Source: JAITVB01 sp031553805 (GTDB taxonomy: Bacteria; Bacteroidota; Bacteroidia; Bacteroidales; Rikenellaceae). From it: DNA of 64,000 nucleotides. Positions 50,400-59,507 of this stretch are shown here, piece after piece (the first letter of the stretch is position 1; each line of letters starts with the position of its first letter). A model generated the notes under the pieces. It was not told the DNA's origin. It searched no databases and was given only the letters and a program-made list of their open reading frames with translations. The position numbers and the translations under genes are program-made. The stretch covers positions 19,362-83,361 of the forward strand of contig JAVBLC010000003.1 of assembly GCA_031553805.1 (NCBI GenBank), read 5' to 3'.

Positions 50400-51979
50400 G
50401 CTTTAACGGTTTCGGCAGCATTTTGCGCGGCTTCCGGGCATCCGGCGGCCAGTGGGAATTCGGCCTTTGCTTTATCCCACTGTCCTGTCAGACCGTAGTA
50501 AACGCCCATGTTGTTATGGTAAGCGGACGAGCGTCCCTGCGAAGAGATCTTCGAAAGGAAACCAAGGGCCGAGGCCGCGTCTTTTCTTGCCAGCGCGCAG
50601 GCCGCAGCGTTCAGATTGGCCACGTCGCTCTGCGGGAAGACGCGGGCAGCGGTTTCGAACGTTTCGCGGAAACCTTCCGAGCCTGTAGGGTAGGTCTGGG
50701 CGATGAGGAACATTTCATTTAGGGAGAGCAGACCCGGATTTGTTTTCATTACTTCTTTGCCCTTTTCGACAGTGAAGGGAATTACGGTGTAATTTAGCCG
50801 GTACTCGCAACGGCGCAACAGCGGGAACATCTCGGATTTCATCCTGCGATACGCAGCACCTCCGTCCAACTGCATCAATTTTATCTCCCGCCCGTCGAAA
50901 ACGTCCGTACCGCGGATAATCTCCAGTATCGTGTATTTCCCCATCATATCCGAGCGGGCGACCAGCGTATCAAGCATGGCCCAATCCTCGCCTTCGCCTT
51001 TCGAGGAAAACAGCGTTTCGGGCAGGCCGGCGATTATCGCAACCTGCCTTTTGAGCGCTGCCGCACGTTTTTCGGATAGCGTCATGTTGGCTGCATAAGT
51101 CCCTTCGGGCGAAGCGTATCCGGTAATAGAGATTCCCGTAATGGTCGCATCGGGGTTTTCGCGCACGTTACGCAGTGTCGCATATATCTTTCCCAATTCT
51201 GCGGCGTTGTTGCGGAATTCAGGGTCTACCGCAGATTTACCGACGGCATAGTCGAGGTAGACCCGGCCCGACTCGCTGCGCGTTTTGACCGTTTCCACTT
51301 CCGGGGTGACATAGCTTACCTCGTAATGCGGAATGTAAGGTGTTTTGGATTCTGGCCGTGGCTCCGGTTGCACCGGGATGTAGACGGGAATGGGCTGAGG
51401 GACAGGTTTTTTTCCCCCTCCGATATTGAATATTAGTGAAATTCCGGCTTTTGTGGGACCGAAGTAATGCTTCGTTTCGCTGCCGATCTTCTGTCCGCAG
51501 GCATAGCAGGGATATTTGTCGTAGGAAAGGTAGGCGTAACCTGCGCCCACTGTGGCTTCCAGGTCCCAGCGGGGCGATAAGTTCCAGCGGTATCCGTATG
51601 ACACCCCCGCCCCCACGAGCCACCCTTCGAGGCGGTGCTGCGCCATATATTCCGTGAATGGCGGCGAGGGTAGCGCACCTACATTATATAACGCATAATG
51701 GCCGTGAAGTCCGAAAAACGAACCGGAAAAAGTTTCGCGCGTCCACCATCGCAATTCGGGCTGCACCATAAAATGCCTCCACTTGCGGTTATCGCCGAAT
51801 GTCCACCCATTGTAGTTGAATGGCGCGTCGAGCGACACCTGGTCCGAAAGCCGGAACTCCGCCCCCAGGTTGATCGTCGCCGTAGCGTCGTAAAGCAGGT
51901 TCGTCTTGATGCCGATATTCTGACCTGATCCCAGCAACGGGGAAAGGCAGGTTAAAAAGGTTATGATCTTATATTTCAT
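50390..51979 (-). CDS. Fused DUF3575 barrel and OmpA/TPR-like protein of locus B
   Basis: The 529-residue exported protein combines two units that are separate genes in locus A. Residues 20-190 form a DUF3575 barrel (IGIKTNLLYDATATINLGAE, FMVQPELRWWTRETFSGSFFG, HYFGPTKAGISLIFNIGG), followed by a Pro-rich linker (PVPQPIPVYIPVQPEPRPE). From about 220 it resembles the C-terminal two-thirds of the 13944 protein: YEVSYVTPEVETVKTRS, ITGISITGYASPEGTYAANM, EYRLNYTVIPFTVEKGKEV, GLLSLNEMFLIAQTYP and a TPR-like end. The DUF3868 domain is absent. It lies 15 bases after a fimbrillin gene, in the same operon. Confidence 0.87.
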   Translation of the reverse strand: MKYKIITFLTCLSPLLGSGQNIGIKTNLLYDATATINLGAEFRLSDQVSLDAPFNYNGWTFGDNRKWRHFMVQPELRWWTRETFSGSFFGLHGHYALYNVGALPSPPFTEYMAQHRLEGWLVGAGVSYGYRWNLSPRWDLEATVGAGYAYLSYDKYPCYACGQKIGSETKHYFGPTKAGISLIFNIGGGKKPVPQPIPVYIPVQPEPRPESKTPYIPHYEVSYVTPEVETVKTRSESGRVYLDYAVGKSAVDPEFRNNAAELGKIYATLRNVRENPDATITGISITGYASPEGTYAANMTLSEKRAAALKRQVAIIAGLPETLFSSKGEGEDWAMLDTLVARSDMMGKYTILEIIRGTDVFDGREIKLMQLDGGAAYRRMKSEMFPLLRRCEYRLNYTVIPFTVEKGKEVMKTNPGLLSLNEMFLIAQTYPTGSEGFRETFETAARVFPQSDVANLNAAACALARKDAASALGFLSKISSQGRSSAYHNNMGVYYGLTGQWDKAKAEFPLAAGCPEAAQNAAETVKACE

Positions 51980-51994
51980 GGTACTTTAATATTT

Positions 51995-53437
51995 TCATTC
52001 GACGACAGGTGGAGTTGCCGGTTGTGATGCTTTGATTTTACAGGTCAACCGACCCGCCTCCAGGGTAATGTAGACAGACCGCGGTGAGATTTCACTGCTG
52101 CCTACGAGCGGATATATTTCAGTTATCGCCCCGCCGGGACCACTCATCGTGCTGAGCGTAAGCCAACTCACCGGCCCTCCATCTGTCGCATCCTCGATCT
52201 TTGCCACTACCCATCCCAATGGATAGTCCGTGAAAACGGATAATTTATAGGTTTCCTGAAGCGTGTGCGTTTCCAATGAAGGCAGAGACCAGGTGCTTTG
52301 CGATACTCCGAGCATGTATTGCCCGTTGAAATTGATATCTTTGATCACGCTCATATCGTATGACAGGATGCGTGTCTTCAGGTTCGAGGGAACGGTATAG
52401 GAGGCCAGCGCCTCTTCAAACGTGGCGTATCCGCGGCCTGCGGCCGAGACGATGCAGACCTGGTACTTGTAATTCCGCAGCAGTGGCATATACCGGACAG
52501 GCTGTCCTTCAGCCGTGCCGTAAGTGAAATCCACCCGGTAGAAATTTTTTTCGCCTTCGTATGTCCCTTCGACAACAAGGCATGCCGCATTCCGGCGGGC
52601 CGATTCACCGGCGTCGTCAGCCGCAGCCGATTCGAGCGTGTAGATCTCTCCCTCCATGATCCGGGATGTGGGAGTGTATATTGCCGCCCCGGGCTGTTTG
52701 CCGGGATCGAGGGGCAGGTTGGGGGCGGCAAGCGAAACGATCTGCCCGTCGTTCGTACGCCATTTCGGAGCGATATAGCCTATGGTGTTGTAATTGCACA
52801 AGTATATTCTTTCCATGGTAAACAGGTCGGCCATGTTATTGACATCTATCCGGGCGGCTATGCGCCTGAGTTGTATCCCCGTTAATTTTGCCCCGAACGC
52901 GATGTCCACTTTTCCGGTTTCTCCATACATGGGAATGGGCTGGAAAGTTTCCATCGCCCCGCTGGCGGCCCACGGACCGGAGGAGTATTTCAACCGTTCG
53001 AGCACCGTTTTTTTTGGGGTTCCGGCTGCGATGCCGGAAAGCGCGGAGGCGACCTGTGCGCCGGCATTGGACACGATTACCACACGACTGTTGGCGGCGG
53101 CGGTCAGCTTGGCCTTCAACTCGACCCTATACGCCTGATCCGCGGCGGAGTTACTTATTATATCCCCGTGTGCATGCTCGCGGAAAGTTTCCACCACATT
53201 GGCCGGGTCTGAGTCGTCCACATCAAAAACAAGGATATCCGCCTCATTGACATAGTTCTCTTTCGTGCCGTCCATCGACCGGGTCGGCGGTGCCTGGGGC
53301 TCCGGAATTTCCACGATCATGGTCACTTCCTGTGAGGCGTCCCGTATCGAAGCGGTTTCATAGTCATCCCGAATGCAGCTTTGCATCAAAGCAAGGCAGC
53401 ATAACAGGCAGACGTTTATATTAATGCATTTTCTCAT
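51995..53437 (-). CDS. Fimbrillin-like lipoprotein (DUF4906-type) of locus B
   Basis: The 480-residue lipoprotein has a Cys-rich signal region ending LMQSC (C21), a first strand VTMIVEIPEPQAP and R53 in PPTRSMDG at the processing position. Segments ADILVFDVDDSD, RRIAARIDVNN, RYMPLLRNYKYQVCIVSAAGRGY and ASYTVPSNLKTRILSYDMS follow the pattern of large Bacteroidales fimbrillins. The last 110 residues form a BACON-like or Ig-like domain (WSLPSLETHTLQETYKLSVF to ITLEAGRLTCKIKAS) in place of a pilin donor strand. It may be a stalk or tip-proximal subunit. It is spaced nine bases from the large tip-candidate gene upstream. Confidence 0.75.
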   Translation of the reverse strand: MRKCININVCLLCCLALMQSCIRDDYETASIRDASQEVTMIVEIPEPQAPPTRSMDGTKENYVNEADILVFDVDDSDPANVVETFREHAHGDIISNSAADQAYRVELKAKLTAAANSRVVIVSNAGAQVASALSGIAAGTPKKTVLERLKYSSGPWAASGAMETFQPIPMYGETGKVDIAFGAKLTGIQLRRIAARIDVNNMADLFTMERIYLCNYNTIGYIAPKWRTNDGQIVSLAAPNLPLDPGKQPGAAIYTPTSRIMEGEIYTLESAAADDAGESARRNAACLVVEGTYEGEKNFYRVDFTYGTAEGQPVRYMPLLRNYKYQVCIVSAAGRGYATFEEALASYTVPSNLKTRILSYDMSVIKDINFNGQYMLGVSQSTWSLPSLETHTLQETYKLSVFTDYPLGWVVAKIEDATDGGPVSWLTLSTMSGPGGAITEIYPLVGSSEISPRSVYITLEAGRLTCKIKASQPATPPVVE

Positions 53438-53446
53438 TTCCGTTCG

Positions 53447-56122
53447 TTATTGAGGGTATATGGCGACGCACCGTATCGCATACGCATCGCAATGGCTGGT
53501 GTAGGCGGTGGCATTGTAACCTACTCCTGTCGGTGTAAAGTTGAGCCTCGGGCTTACATCATAACCGCCGTTCGAGGTGGCGCTCCAGTAGTATCCGTTG
53601 CCGGGCTGCACCAGGACGCCGCCATTGTTGCGCGCCCCGGTTATGGGGTAGAACCCGCCTGCGGAAATGCTGTTGCGTCCATTGCTGCCGTTCCAGGGGA
53701 AGTCGGTGGTGAAGGACGACCATGCCGTATACACGGGGACTTTATACCCTTCGGGACAGGGGTCGTAGATCTCTTTGACCGGTGTGGCGCTACCTCCCCA
53801 GGAACTACCGCGGGCATTGTATCCCGCCTTGAAAAATGCGAGGGGATTTCTTACCGAACTGGTAATTTCGGGGACGGGATTGTCATACATCCCGTCGATA
53901 GTTACGATGGCAGGTTGTTTGAACGTGCCGTTCTGGTCATACCACGCATCGGTTTTGCCGGGGAAGGGATCTTTGCGTCCCCATTGATAGAGCAACCCGC
54001 CGGTTCCCGGATTCCCGGGCACGTTGCTCAGCGCGCCCAGGTTGCGGTCGAGCCAGTTGCCCGAGGGCAGGTAACCCGTTACCCAGATGTGCCAGCTCCA
54101 GCGGATTATACCGCCGGTGGTCACGGCCACCACCGCATTGCCCTCGCCGCTTCCGGGACGGACGAGCAAATATCCCGAATCGCCGTCGCCCGCCGGGATC
54201 ACGGATCGCACCGCACCCTGCGCAGAGAGGCCGGACGGGGAATCGGTCCAGACGAAACTGGCGCCGAGCGCGTCATCCCAGTTTATCTGCCGGCCGAGGG
54301 AAGCCGTACCGGTAACCGACCGTTCGTTAGCCCTGCAAACCGGGATCAGAATCGGGAAAGATCCCGGCACTTTCATATAACAATTAGACGCTTTTTGCAG
54401 CACTCCCGAAGCCAGCCATATTTTCACATCGACGTCGGGGCAGACGCCTGCCGCATCCTTGAAGGTCAATATCGCAGTGTCGGCGGTTTTCCTGGGGTCA
54501 CCCGCCATCATGTCGTTCCAATCGTTGTAGGTAAAGAAGTGTACTTTCTCTTGTTGTGCATGACCTCCATTAAATGTCGACAACCAGTTAAGCCCTCCCT
54601 GCAGATTCGTTCCCTCTTTAACACTCACCGTCCAGTCGTAATTCGAACTGGCCTCCATGGAATAATATTTTCCATCCATAATGTAGATCGGATCGCACTT
54701 GTAAGTAAACCAAGGATCTTTGTTCTGGTTTATTTTGACAACATAATTCAGGTTGCCTGCCTTAACCGTAAATTGGGCGGTGCGGTTGATTCCTGTGGCA
54801 TTGCCCGTACTGCTTATCTGTATGCTGCGCGCCAGCGAACCCTCTGTTCCTGCGTTATCGGCGATGGCGAGCCATCCGCCTGCACCGGAGGTGTAAACGA
54901 TGGGGCCGATGAAAATACCGGCAGGCAGGCCTGTGTCCGCCCCGGCGTAATCCGTCGTCAGGGTCATGCCGGCCGAAAACGCTTCTTTACCTGCGCTGAT
55001 TATGTCCCGGCTGAGCGCAAGTTTGTATTGCCGGTCGAAAACGGTCGTCTGGGGCGCCTCATTCCAGGGGGTTACATCGGCGATCATCCTGACATTTCCT
55101 TTGAACGCGTCGTCAGGGGTGTCGTAGCCGTGCCCCAGGACTTTGGTGATATTTGCCGTATAGCAATGGTTGCGCAGCAAGTCGAGGTATGTCTTTTTAT
55201 CGGCCCCCATAAAGTCGATCCGGTAATAGCAGGGCAGCGTTTCCGAGCCGTAGACCCCCCCCACGACTATACACGGAGTATTGAGAGGCTGTCCCTGCCG
55301 GGCGGCCGATTCGAAAGTATAGATAACCCTCCGGAACGCTTCATTCGTATCTGAGGCTTCGGTGTAAACGAGCGGGCCGAGGTCCTTCCCGGGATCGGCG
55401 GGCAGGCTCGGCGCAGTAACCGCATTGCCTGCCGGATCCCAGTTCTGCCCGAAAGGGGCCGCCGTTCCGTTATGGTTGGCATTGTAGAGATATACCGACC
55501 GGAGTTTAAAGTCGGCTTTAGCCTCGGCGGTGGCGATAACCACGTCGATGCGGGACATCATTCTGACCAGTTTTATACCGCCGATACCGGCTGCGACCCT
55601 CGCATCGTCCACTACGACCGGATCGCTCTGCCCCCACATCGGCAGCACTTTCGATCCATCCGAAGGCCATTTGCCGGTTTGCCGGATCTGTATTCCGCCA
55701 AGTACATCTTCTTTCGCCGTTCCGGGCTGTATCCCGTCCAAAGCGGTTCCCTGAACTTCACTCAGGTTGAACAGCAATACGAAACGGTAACTCACACTGC
55801 CGCTTTTGAGCACTTTGAGGGTGAAACTGACCTTCTCCTGATAAGAAACGAAATTCGTGAAGGAAGAATGGTACGCGAATTTCTCCTGTGCACCGTCCAC
55901 CCTGAATGCCAGCAGGTCGAGCCGCCGGAGTTCCTGCTCCTGAAATTCGTTCAGGGCACGCGAGGCGGGATGGTCATTTCCGGATGGCAACACCAGCGAA
56001 AATTTCATATCGGCCATCGTCCCGCCGGGCACATTGCTTGCGTATTCCGGAATATCCTCTTTTATACAAGAGGGGAGCGCCAGAAGCAGGGCGGGTAATA
56101 TATATTTAAAAAATCGTTTCAT
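53447..56122 (-). CDS. Large fimbrillin with C-terminal FISUMP domain, tip-adhesin candidate
   Basis: The protein has 891 residues from the start MKRFFKYILPALLLALPSC (C19); an upstream in-frame ATG at 56158 is rejected because it precedes a non-signal sequence. A first strand FSLVLPSGNDHPASR holds R55-Ala. The N-terminal half resembles the 51995 protein (RLDLLAFRVDG, MSRIDVVIATAEAK, YLDLLRNHCYTANITKVLGHGYDTPDDAF). Middle Ig-like repeats lead to a C-terminal FISUMP-type domain (about 690-891) with WLDRNLGALS, YQWGRKDPFPG, YDPCPEGYKVP, YYWSATSNGG and AYAIRCV. Such C-type-lectin-like domains at the end of a pilus subunit suit a ligand-binding tip. Confidence 0.8.
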   Translation of the reverse strand: MKRFFKYILPALLLALPSCIKEDIPEYASNVPGGTMADMKFSLVLPSGNDHPASRALNEFQEQELRRLDLLAFRVDGAQEKFAYHSSFTNFVSYQEKVSFTLKVLKSGSVSYRFVLLFNLSEVQGTALDGIQPGTAKEDVLGGIQIRQTGKWPSDGSKVLPMWGQSDPVVVDDARVAAGIGGIKLVRMMSRIDVVIATAEAKADFKLRSVYLYNANHNGTAAPFGQNWDPAGNAVTAPSLPADPGKDLGPLVYTEASDTNEAFRRVIYTFESAARQGQPLNTPCIVVGGVYGSETLPCYYRIDFMGADKKTYLDLLRNHCYTANITKVLGHGYDTPDDAFKGNVRMIADVTPWNEAPQTTVFDRQYKLALSRDIISAGKEAFSAGMTLTTDYAGADTGLPAGIFIGPIVYTSGAGGWLAIADNAGTEGSLARSIQISSTGNATGINRTAQFTVKAGNLNYVVKINQNKDPWFTYKCDPIYIMDGKYYSMEASSNYDWTVSVKEGTNLQGGLNWLSTFNGGHAQQEKVHFFTYNDWNDMMAGDPRKTADTAILTFKDAAGVCPDVDVKIWLASGVLQKASNCYMKVPGSFPILIPVCRANERSVTGTASLGRQINWDDALGASFVWTDSPSGLSAQGAVRSVIPAGDGDSGYLLVRPGSGEGNAVVAVTTGGIIRWSWHIWVTGYLPSGNWLDRNLGALSNVPGNPGTGGLLYQWGRKDPFPGKTDAWYDQNGTFKQPAIVTIDGMYDNPVPEITSSVRNPLAFFKAGYNARGSSWGGSATPVKEIYDPCPEGYKVPVYTAWSSFTTDFPWNGSNGRNSISAGGFYPITGARNNGGVLVQPGNGYYWSATSNGGYDVSPRLNFTPTGVGYNATAYTSHCDAYAIRCVAIYPQ

Positions 56123-56138
56123 GTCTATCCGTTCTGCT

Positions 56139-57071
56139 TTATAGTTCCTGTTCGTCAAATATCAGTTTCCATCCGTTGACGGAGACGGTTACATCCATAT
56201 TTGTATCGAAAGAAAGGATGATGTCGTAAACGTGAGTTCTGTCGAAATCTATACGCGGTCCCTTGGCGTAAGCGTTCAGTATCATCTCGATAAGGTCGTC
56301 TGTCTGCCCGGGGCGGTAGGGATAGAGCGTATTTCCGGCGGTCAGATCACGCAGCGCCAGCTTCGGACGGCGGTTTTCGGCCAGGCGCAGGACGGTCAGC
56401 GAAGATTTCAGCTCATCGGAATCGTCGAAGCGGGCCGTTGCGGTATATTGGAACTCCCCGCAGGGAGCGAACGTATTGTCAAAGTAATAGTTCCCGTTGT
56501 TATCGGTAATGGTATAGGTGTAAACGTGTGCGGTTCTGTCCAGCCCGCGGACCGTCAGGTTTATTATATTGGTATTTTCCACCAAGGGTATTGTGAATAG
56601 CTGGCCGGCTTTGCCGGGCATTGATTTAAAGTCCAGCGATCCGTATAGTTGTGTGGGGATTATGGAGCGCACGCACCGGTCTGCCGGCATATTAAGATGT
56701 ATATCGGCTTCTCTTTTCGCAGGGCGCATTATTTCGAATTCGCCGGAATCAGGAGCTATTGAGTACGGGTCGACCCCGTTGACCCATACGGCGAAACTGT
56801 AATCGCCCTGGCCGAGCTTGAGATCGGCGGTGTAAACCTCGCCTATAACCGGATTAGTAATTTCCTGCCGGGCAACGAAACGGTCGTTGCGGTCGAACAC
56901 ATAGATGCTGGCCACCCTAAGCTCGCCGTCCTGCAAGGCACGAGTATCTTCGTACGAAAATTTGAATTGCAGTTGCGGGCAGGTGCCGATGTCTTCCCTG
57001 ATGCACGAAACCACAGAAAGCAGACACATGATCAATGCTCCCGGCAGGCCCGATATCTTAACGGCTTTCAT
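56139..57071 (-). CDS. FimB/Mfa2-like fimbrial anchor lipoprotein of locus B
   Basis: The 310-residue lipoprotein has C23 in LLSVVSC and the anchor-family segments CPQLQFKFSYEDTRA, LRVASIYVFDRNDRFVARQEI, GDYSFAVWVNGVDPYS, TNIINLTVRGLDRTAHVYTYTI and a final MDVTVSVNGWKLIFDEQEL. A TR-Ala motif at R44 lies only 21 residues after the lipid Cys and inside the first strand, unlike the 32-38 residues of the pilins, so it is probably not processed. In locus A the equivalent gene is last; here it directly follows the major pilin, separated by a hairpin at 57105. Confidence 0.85.
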   Translation of the reverse strand: MKAVKISGLPGALIMCLLSVVSCIREDIGTCPQLQFKFSYEDTRALQDGELRVASIYVFDRNDRFVARQEITNPVIGEVYTADLKLGQGDYSFAVWVNGVDPYSIAPDSGEFEIMRPAKREADIHLNMPADRCVRSIIPTQLYGSLDFKSMPGKAGQLFTIPLVENTNIINLTVRGLDRTAHVYTYTITDNNGNYYFDNTFAPCGEFQYTATARFDDSDELKSSLTVLRLAENRRPKLALRDLTAGNTLYPYRPGQTDDLIEMILNAYAKGPRIDFDRTHVYDIILSFDTNMDVTVSVNGWKLIFDEQEL

Positions 57072-57104
57072 TGGTTGTTCCGTTCTGAATGATTGAAGAA
57101 TTGA

Positions 57105-57177
57105 AAACGATGCAGGGAGTATCCCGGGCTTACGGAATGTACCCGCAATAATAGCAGGATATCTCCCTGCATCGTTT
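57105..57177 (-). terminator. Hairpin between major pilin and anchor genes of locus B
   Basis: A perfect 15-bp stem (57105-57119 with 57163-57177) encloses a 43-base loop, positioned six bases after the Mfa1 stop on the minus strand. The T-run beyond it is weak, so it may be an mRNA processing or stabilising structure rather than a full terminator. Its position matches the hairpin after the first pilin in locus A. Confidence 0.65.
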
Positions 57178-57182
57178 GTCTG

Positions 57183-58484
57183 TTAGTTGAGTTCGTAATT
57201 ATCGGCTACGTAGGTCCACGCGATGACCTCTACGCTGACGGTAATATCGGTCGGAGTCTCAACCGGCAGCTCCGGATCTTTGGGATCGGGATCGGGTTTG
57301 CCCGGGCCGCTGATCTTCTTGATCACGACATGGTAGAAGTCGTTGCGGATGGTATTGTAGCTGTTTTTGGGGTTGAGGTAGGCCTGATAGTAGCAGTAGC
57401 CGTTGGTATAGGGTGCGCTGACCGTTACGCCGTTGTTCGTGGCATATGTTTGCGCATCTGCATGAACATCGAAGAATCTACGGAAACCCTCCGTATCGGT
57501 GACAATCCAGAAAGTTTTGGCCGGTTGGCCCACATTGCTTCCTTTGGAAGCTCCGCTGGCGTCGGAGAATTGATTGGGAACAAATTTGACGCGGATCGAT
57601 GCGTAGGTGGTTTCCTTTTGCAAGTGAGCCTGACTGGTGTTCTCGGGCGCATATTTAGCCATCAGCAGGTTGGCCGCCGCACCACCTACGCCCGACGTGC
57701 CGGCGGGATTGATGGGAGCGTAGTCGCCGGGGTTCTCGAAGTCGGTCGGCATATAGCTTCCCAAAGCCCAGTTCGGATCTTTGATAACGCCTCCTACCAC
57801 ATTCTTCACCGGGAAAAGCGCCTTATTGGACGTATGGATAGCGAATTGCACATCCGAAATCACGCCGCCGGTTACGGCGCTGGCAATTCCGCCATCTTCC
57901 ACGGCTACTTTAGCGACCATGCGTTCGACCTGGACGGTGAACACGTTGTTGGCGGTATAGCCCGGATCTGTCGTTTCAACCAGGGTCTTGCTGGTTTCGG
58001 CAGCGGAGAACATCGCGATGCCGTTGGCCGTCGCGAGGTCGGCCACCGTAGTCGCCCAACTGTTTTTCAATTCACCGACCGAAGTAACATTGGGAAACGA
58101 AGCCGGCAGGTTGAGACCTACATAGATCTTCTTTGCGCCGGTCGTGGTGGCTACCTTGGTAATGGCGGAATACAGGTCGTTGTTGCCGCTGCCGGGAGCA
58201 ATAGGATTGAAATCAGCGGCGGAGAGTTGCTGGCGTTTTACCAACACGTTGCTGGCGGCATCGAAGATAAAGACGTCTACGGTGTTGAGTTTAACTTCGG
58301 TAGCCGTTGCGGTCGGGTCGTTGATTGCGCGGGTTACGGAAATTTGCGGATAGGATACGTTCACCTGTACATAGGTGGGTTTACCGTTGTCTGCGATCGC
58401 AGGCTGGGTAGGATTTTCTTTGCTGCAACTTGCAAAAATAAGGGAAGCTGCGGCCAAACCGGTTAAAAATTTTACTGTTTTCAT
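57183..58484 (-). CDS. Mfa1 family major fimbrial subunit of locus B
   Basis: The 433-residue pilin precursor lipoprotein starts MKTVKFLTGLAAASLIFASC (C20). It has a strand YVQVNVSYPQISVTR with R52-Ala at the expected processing site, KLNTVDVFIFDAASNVLVK, VQVERMVAKVAVEDGG, APENTSQAHLQKETTYASI and a late NPKNSYNTIRNDFYHVVIKKI. The linker PGKPDPDPKDPELPVE leads to the donor-strand-like tail ITVSVEVIAWTYVADNYELN. After lipid-anchored export and proteolytic removal of the N-terminal strand, such pilins polymerise by strand exchange. It is first in the locus, behind a -7 box at 58561, and the AraC regulator gene lies just upstream. Confidence 0.93.
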   Translation of the reverse strand: MKTVKFLTGLAAASLIFASCSKENPTQPAIADNGKPTYVQVNVSYPQISVTRAINDPTATATEVKLNTVDVFIFDAASNVLVKRQQLSAADFNPIAPGSGNNDLYSAITKVATTTGAKKIYVGLNLPASFPNVTSVGELKNSWATTVADLATANGIAMFSAAETSKTLVETTDPGYTANNVFTVQVERMVAKVAVEDGGIASAVTGGVISDVQFAIHTSNKALFPVKNVVGGVIKDPNWALGSYMPTDFENPGDYAPINPAGTSGVGGAAANLLMAKYAPENTSQAHLQKETTYASIRVKFVPNQFSDASGASKGSNVGQPAKTFWIVTDTEGFRRFFDVHADAQTYATNNGVTVSAPYTNGYCYYQAYLNPKNSYNTIRNDFYHVVIKKISGPGKPDPDPKDPELPVETPTDITVSVEVIAWTYVADNYELN

Positions 58485-58560
58485 TTGCTTGTTAAATTGT
58501 TTTTTAGTTTAAGGATGACCTTTTGTTCATACGTTAGGACTATCCAATTTTTTAACGTCG

Positions 58561-58568
58561 CAAATATA
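58561..58568 (-). promoter_or_regulatory. -7 box of fimbrial locus B
   Basis: The minus strand reads TATATTTG, 76 bases ahead of the Mfa1 ATG. The surrounding GCAAATATAACGNCCG is shared with the AraC gene's -7 region at 59664-59679, so the two promoters may be co-regulated. No clear -33 box is seen, which fits activator dependence. Confidence 0.55.
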
Positions 58569-58643
58569 ACGGCCGCTGTTTTCCCTTATTTTTTACATTT
58601 TTTTACGGTTATTGTACATTTCGATAAACTTTGTGGTTTTGCG

Positions 58644-59507
58644 TTATTTCCTACCGCTTCGTATCTCCAATGGAGTTGCCCCAAAGTGTTTTCTGCAGAA
58701 TTTATTCAGGTGCGAGACAGAGGAAAATTCGAAATTGTCGCTTATGGTTTTAAGCGGGGTCTGGGTCTGGGCGAGTTCACGGCGCAACTTGTTCGCCTTT
58801 TCCCTGTTGAGCCAATCCGAAGGCGATTCGCCGAATACTTTTTTGAAACGCTTGTGGAATCCGGCCTCGGAATAATGGGCCATATGGGCAAGATCTTTGA
58901 CCGATTTGGCCTTGGAATAATTATGCACGACAAGTTCCCGAAATGCCAGGTCGCTCGTCATAAGCCGGCAAAAGAAAGCCGCAAGATCCTCTTTTGTATA
59001 ATAGGCCCGCAGCAGGAAGAAAAGCTCCGATAATTTATGCTCCAGATAAAGTCTGCACATAAGGCCGTCGTTGAGACGAGCCATGAGGTCGCTGATGAAA
59101 TTACGGATCGCCGGATTGAAACTGAGCGGCTTCAGTTCGCTGTCCCTGTCAGGCACCTGTTCATAAACAAGGCTGTCGTACCGGAACATTTCGCAAAGTT
59201 GCGTGGAATATTTCATGTGGAACACTAAAACCGTGGTATCTTCCATAGCCTCCACCCGGAACCGTGCCCCCATGGGGGATATGAGTATTTTCTCTTCGCC
59301 GACCGGATAATCTTTTATGTCGTTTACACTTATTCTTACATTGCCTTTAAGTATAAATGCCACACCGGATTGTAGAAATATCCGGTCTCTTACCTCTCCT
59401 TTTGTATACTCCACAATTCGCACCAACGCATTCTCCTCGGTGCCGTAATTGCTGCAGGAAAAATGTTCTTCCGCATATAATAATCTACACCCATCTACAC
59501 ATGCCAT
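58644..59507 (-). CDS. AraC family transcriptional regulator
   Basis: The 287-residue protein has an N-terminal cupin-like sensing region (about 1-150: VRDRIFLQSGVAFILKGNVRISV, VGEEKILISPMGARFRVEA, TTVLVFHMKYS). The C-terminal AraC DNA-binding domain (about 195-287) has two helix-turn-helix units: SVKDLAHMAHYSEAGFHKRFKKVFG and PLKTISDNFEFSSVSHLNKFCRKHFG, ending TPLEIRSG. It lies immediately upstream of fimbrial locus B on the same strand, 160 bases from the Mfa1 start, and the two promoters share a motif. It is therefore the likely regulator of locus B, by inference from position. Confidence 0.92.
   Translation of the reverse strand: MACVDGCRLLYAEEHFSCSNYGTEENALVRIVEYTKGEVRDRIFLQSGVAFILKGNVRISVNDIKDYPVGEEKILISPMGARFRVEAMEDTTVLVFHMKYSTQLCEMFRYDSLVYEQVPDRDSELKPLSFNPAIRNFISDLMARLNDGLMCRLYLEHKLSELFFLLRAYYTKEDLAAFFCRLMTSDLAFRELVVHNYSKAKSVKDLAHMAHYSEAGFHKRFKKVFGESPSDWLNREKANKLRRELAQTQTPLKTISDNFEFSSVSHLNKFCRKHFGATPLEIRSGRK

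Noticed and set aside
53450..55354. Long plus-strand open frame (634 codons) opposite the large fimbrillin
   Set aside because: Shadow frame. The minus strand carries the lipobox, fimbrillin and FISUMP motifs and forms an ordered operon.
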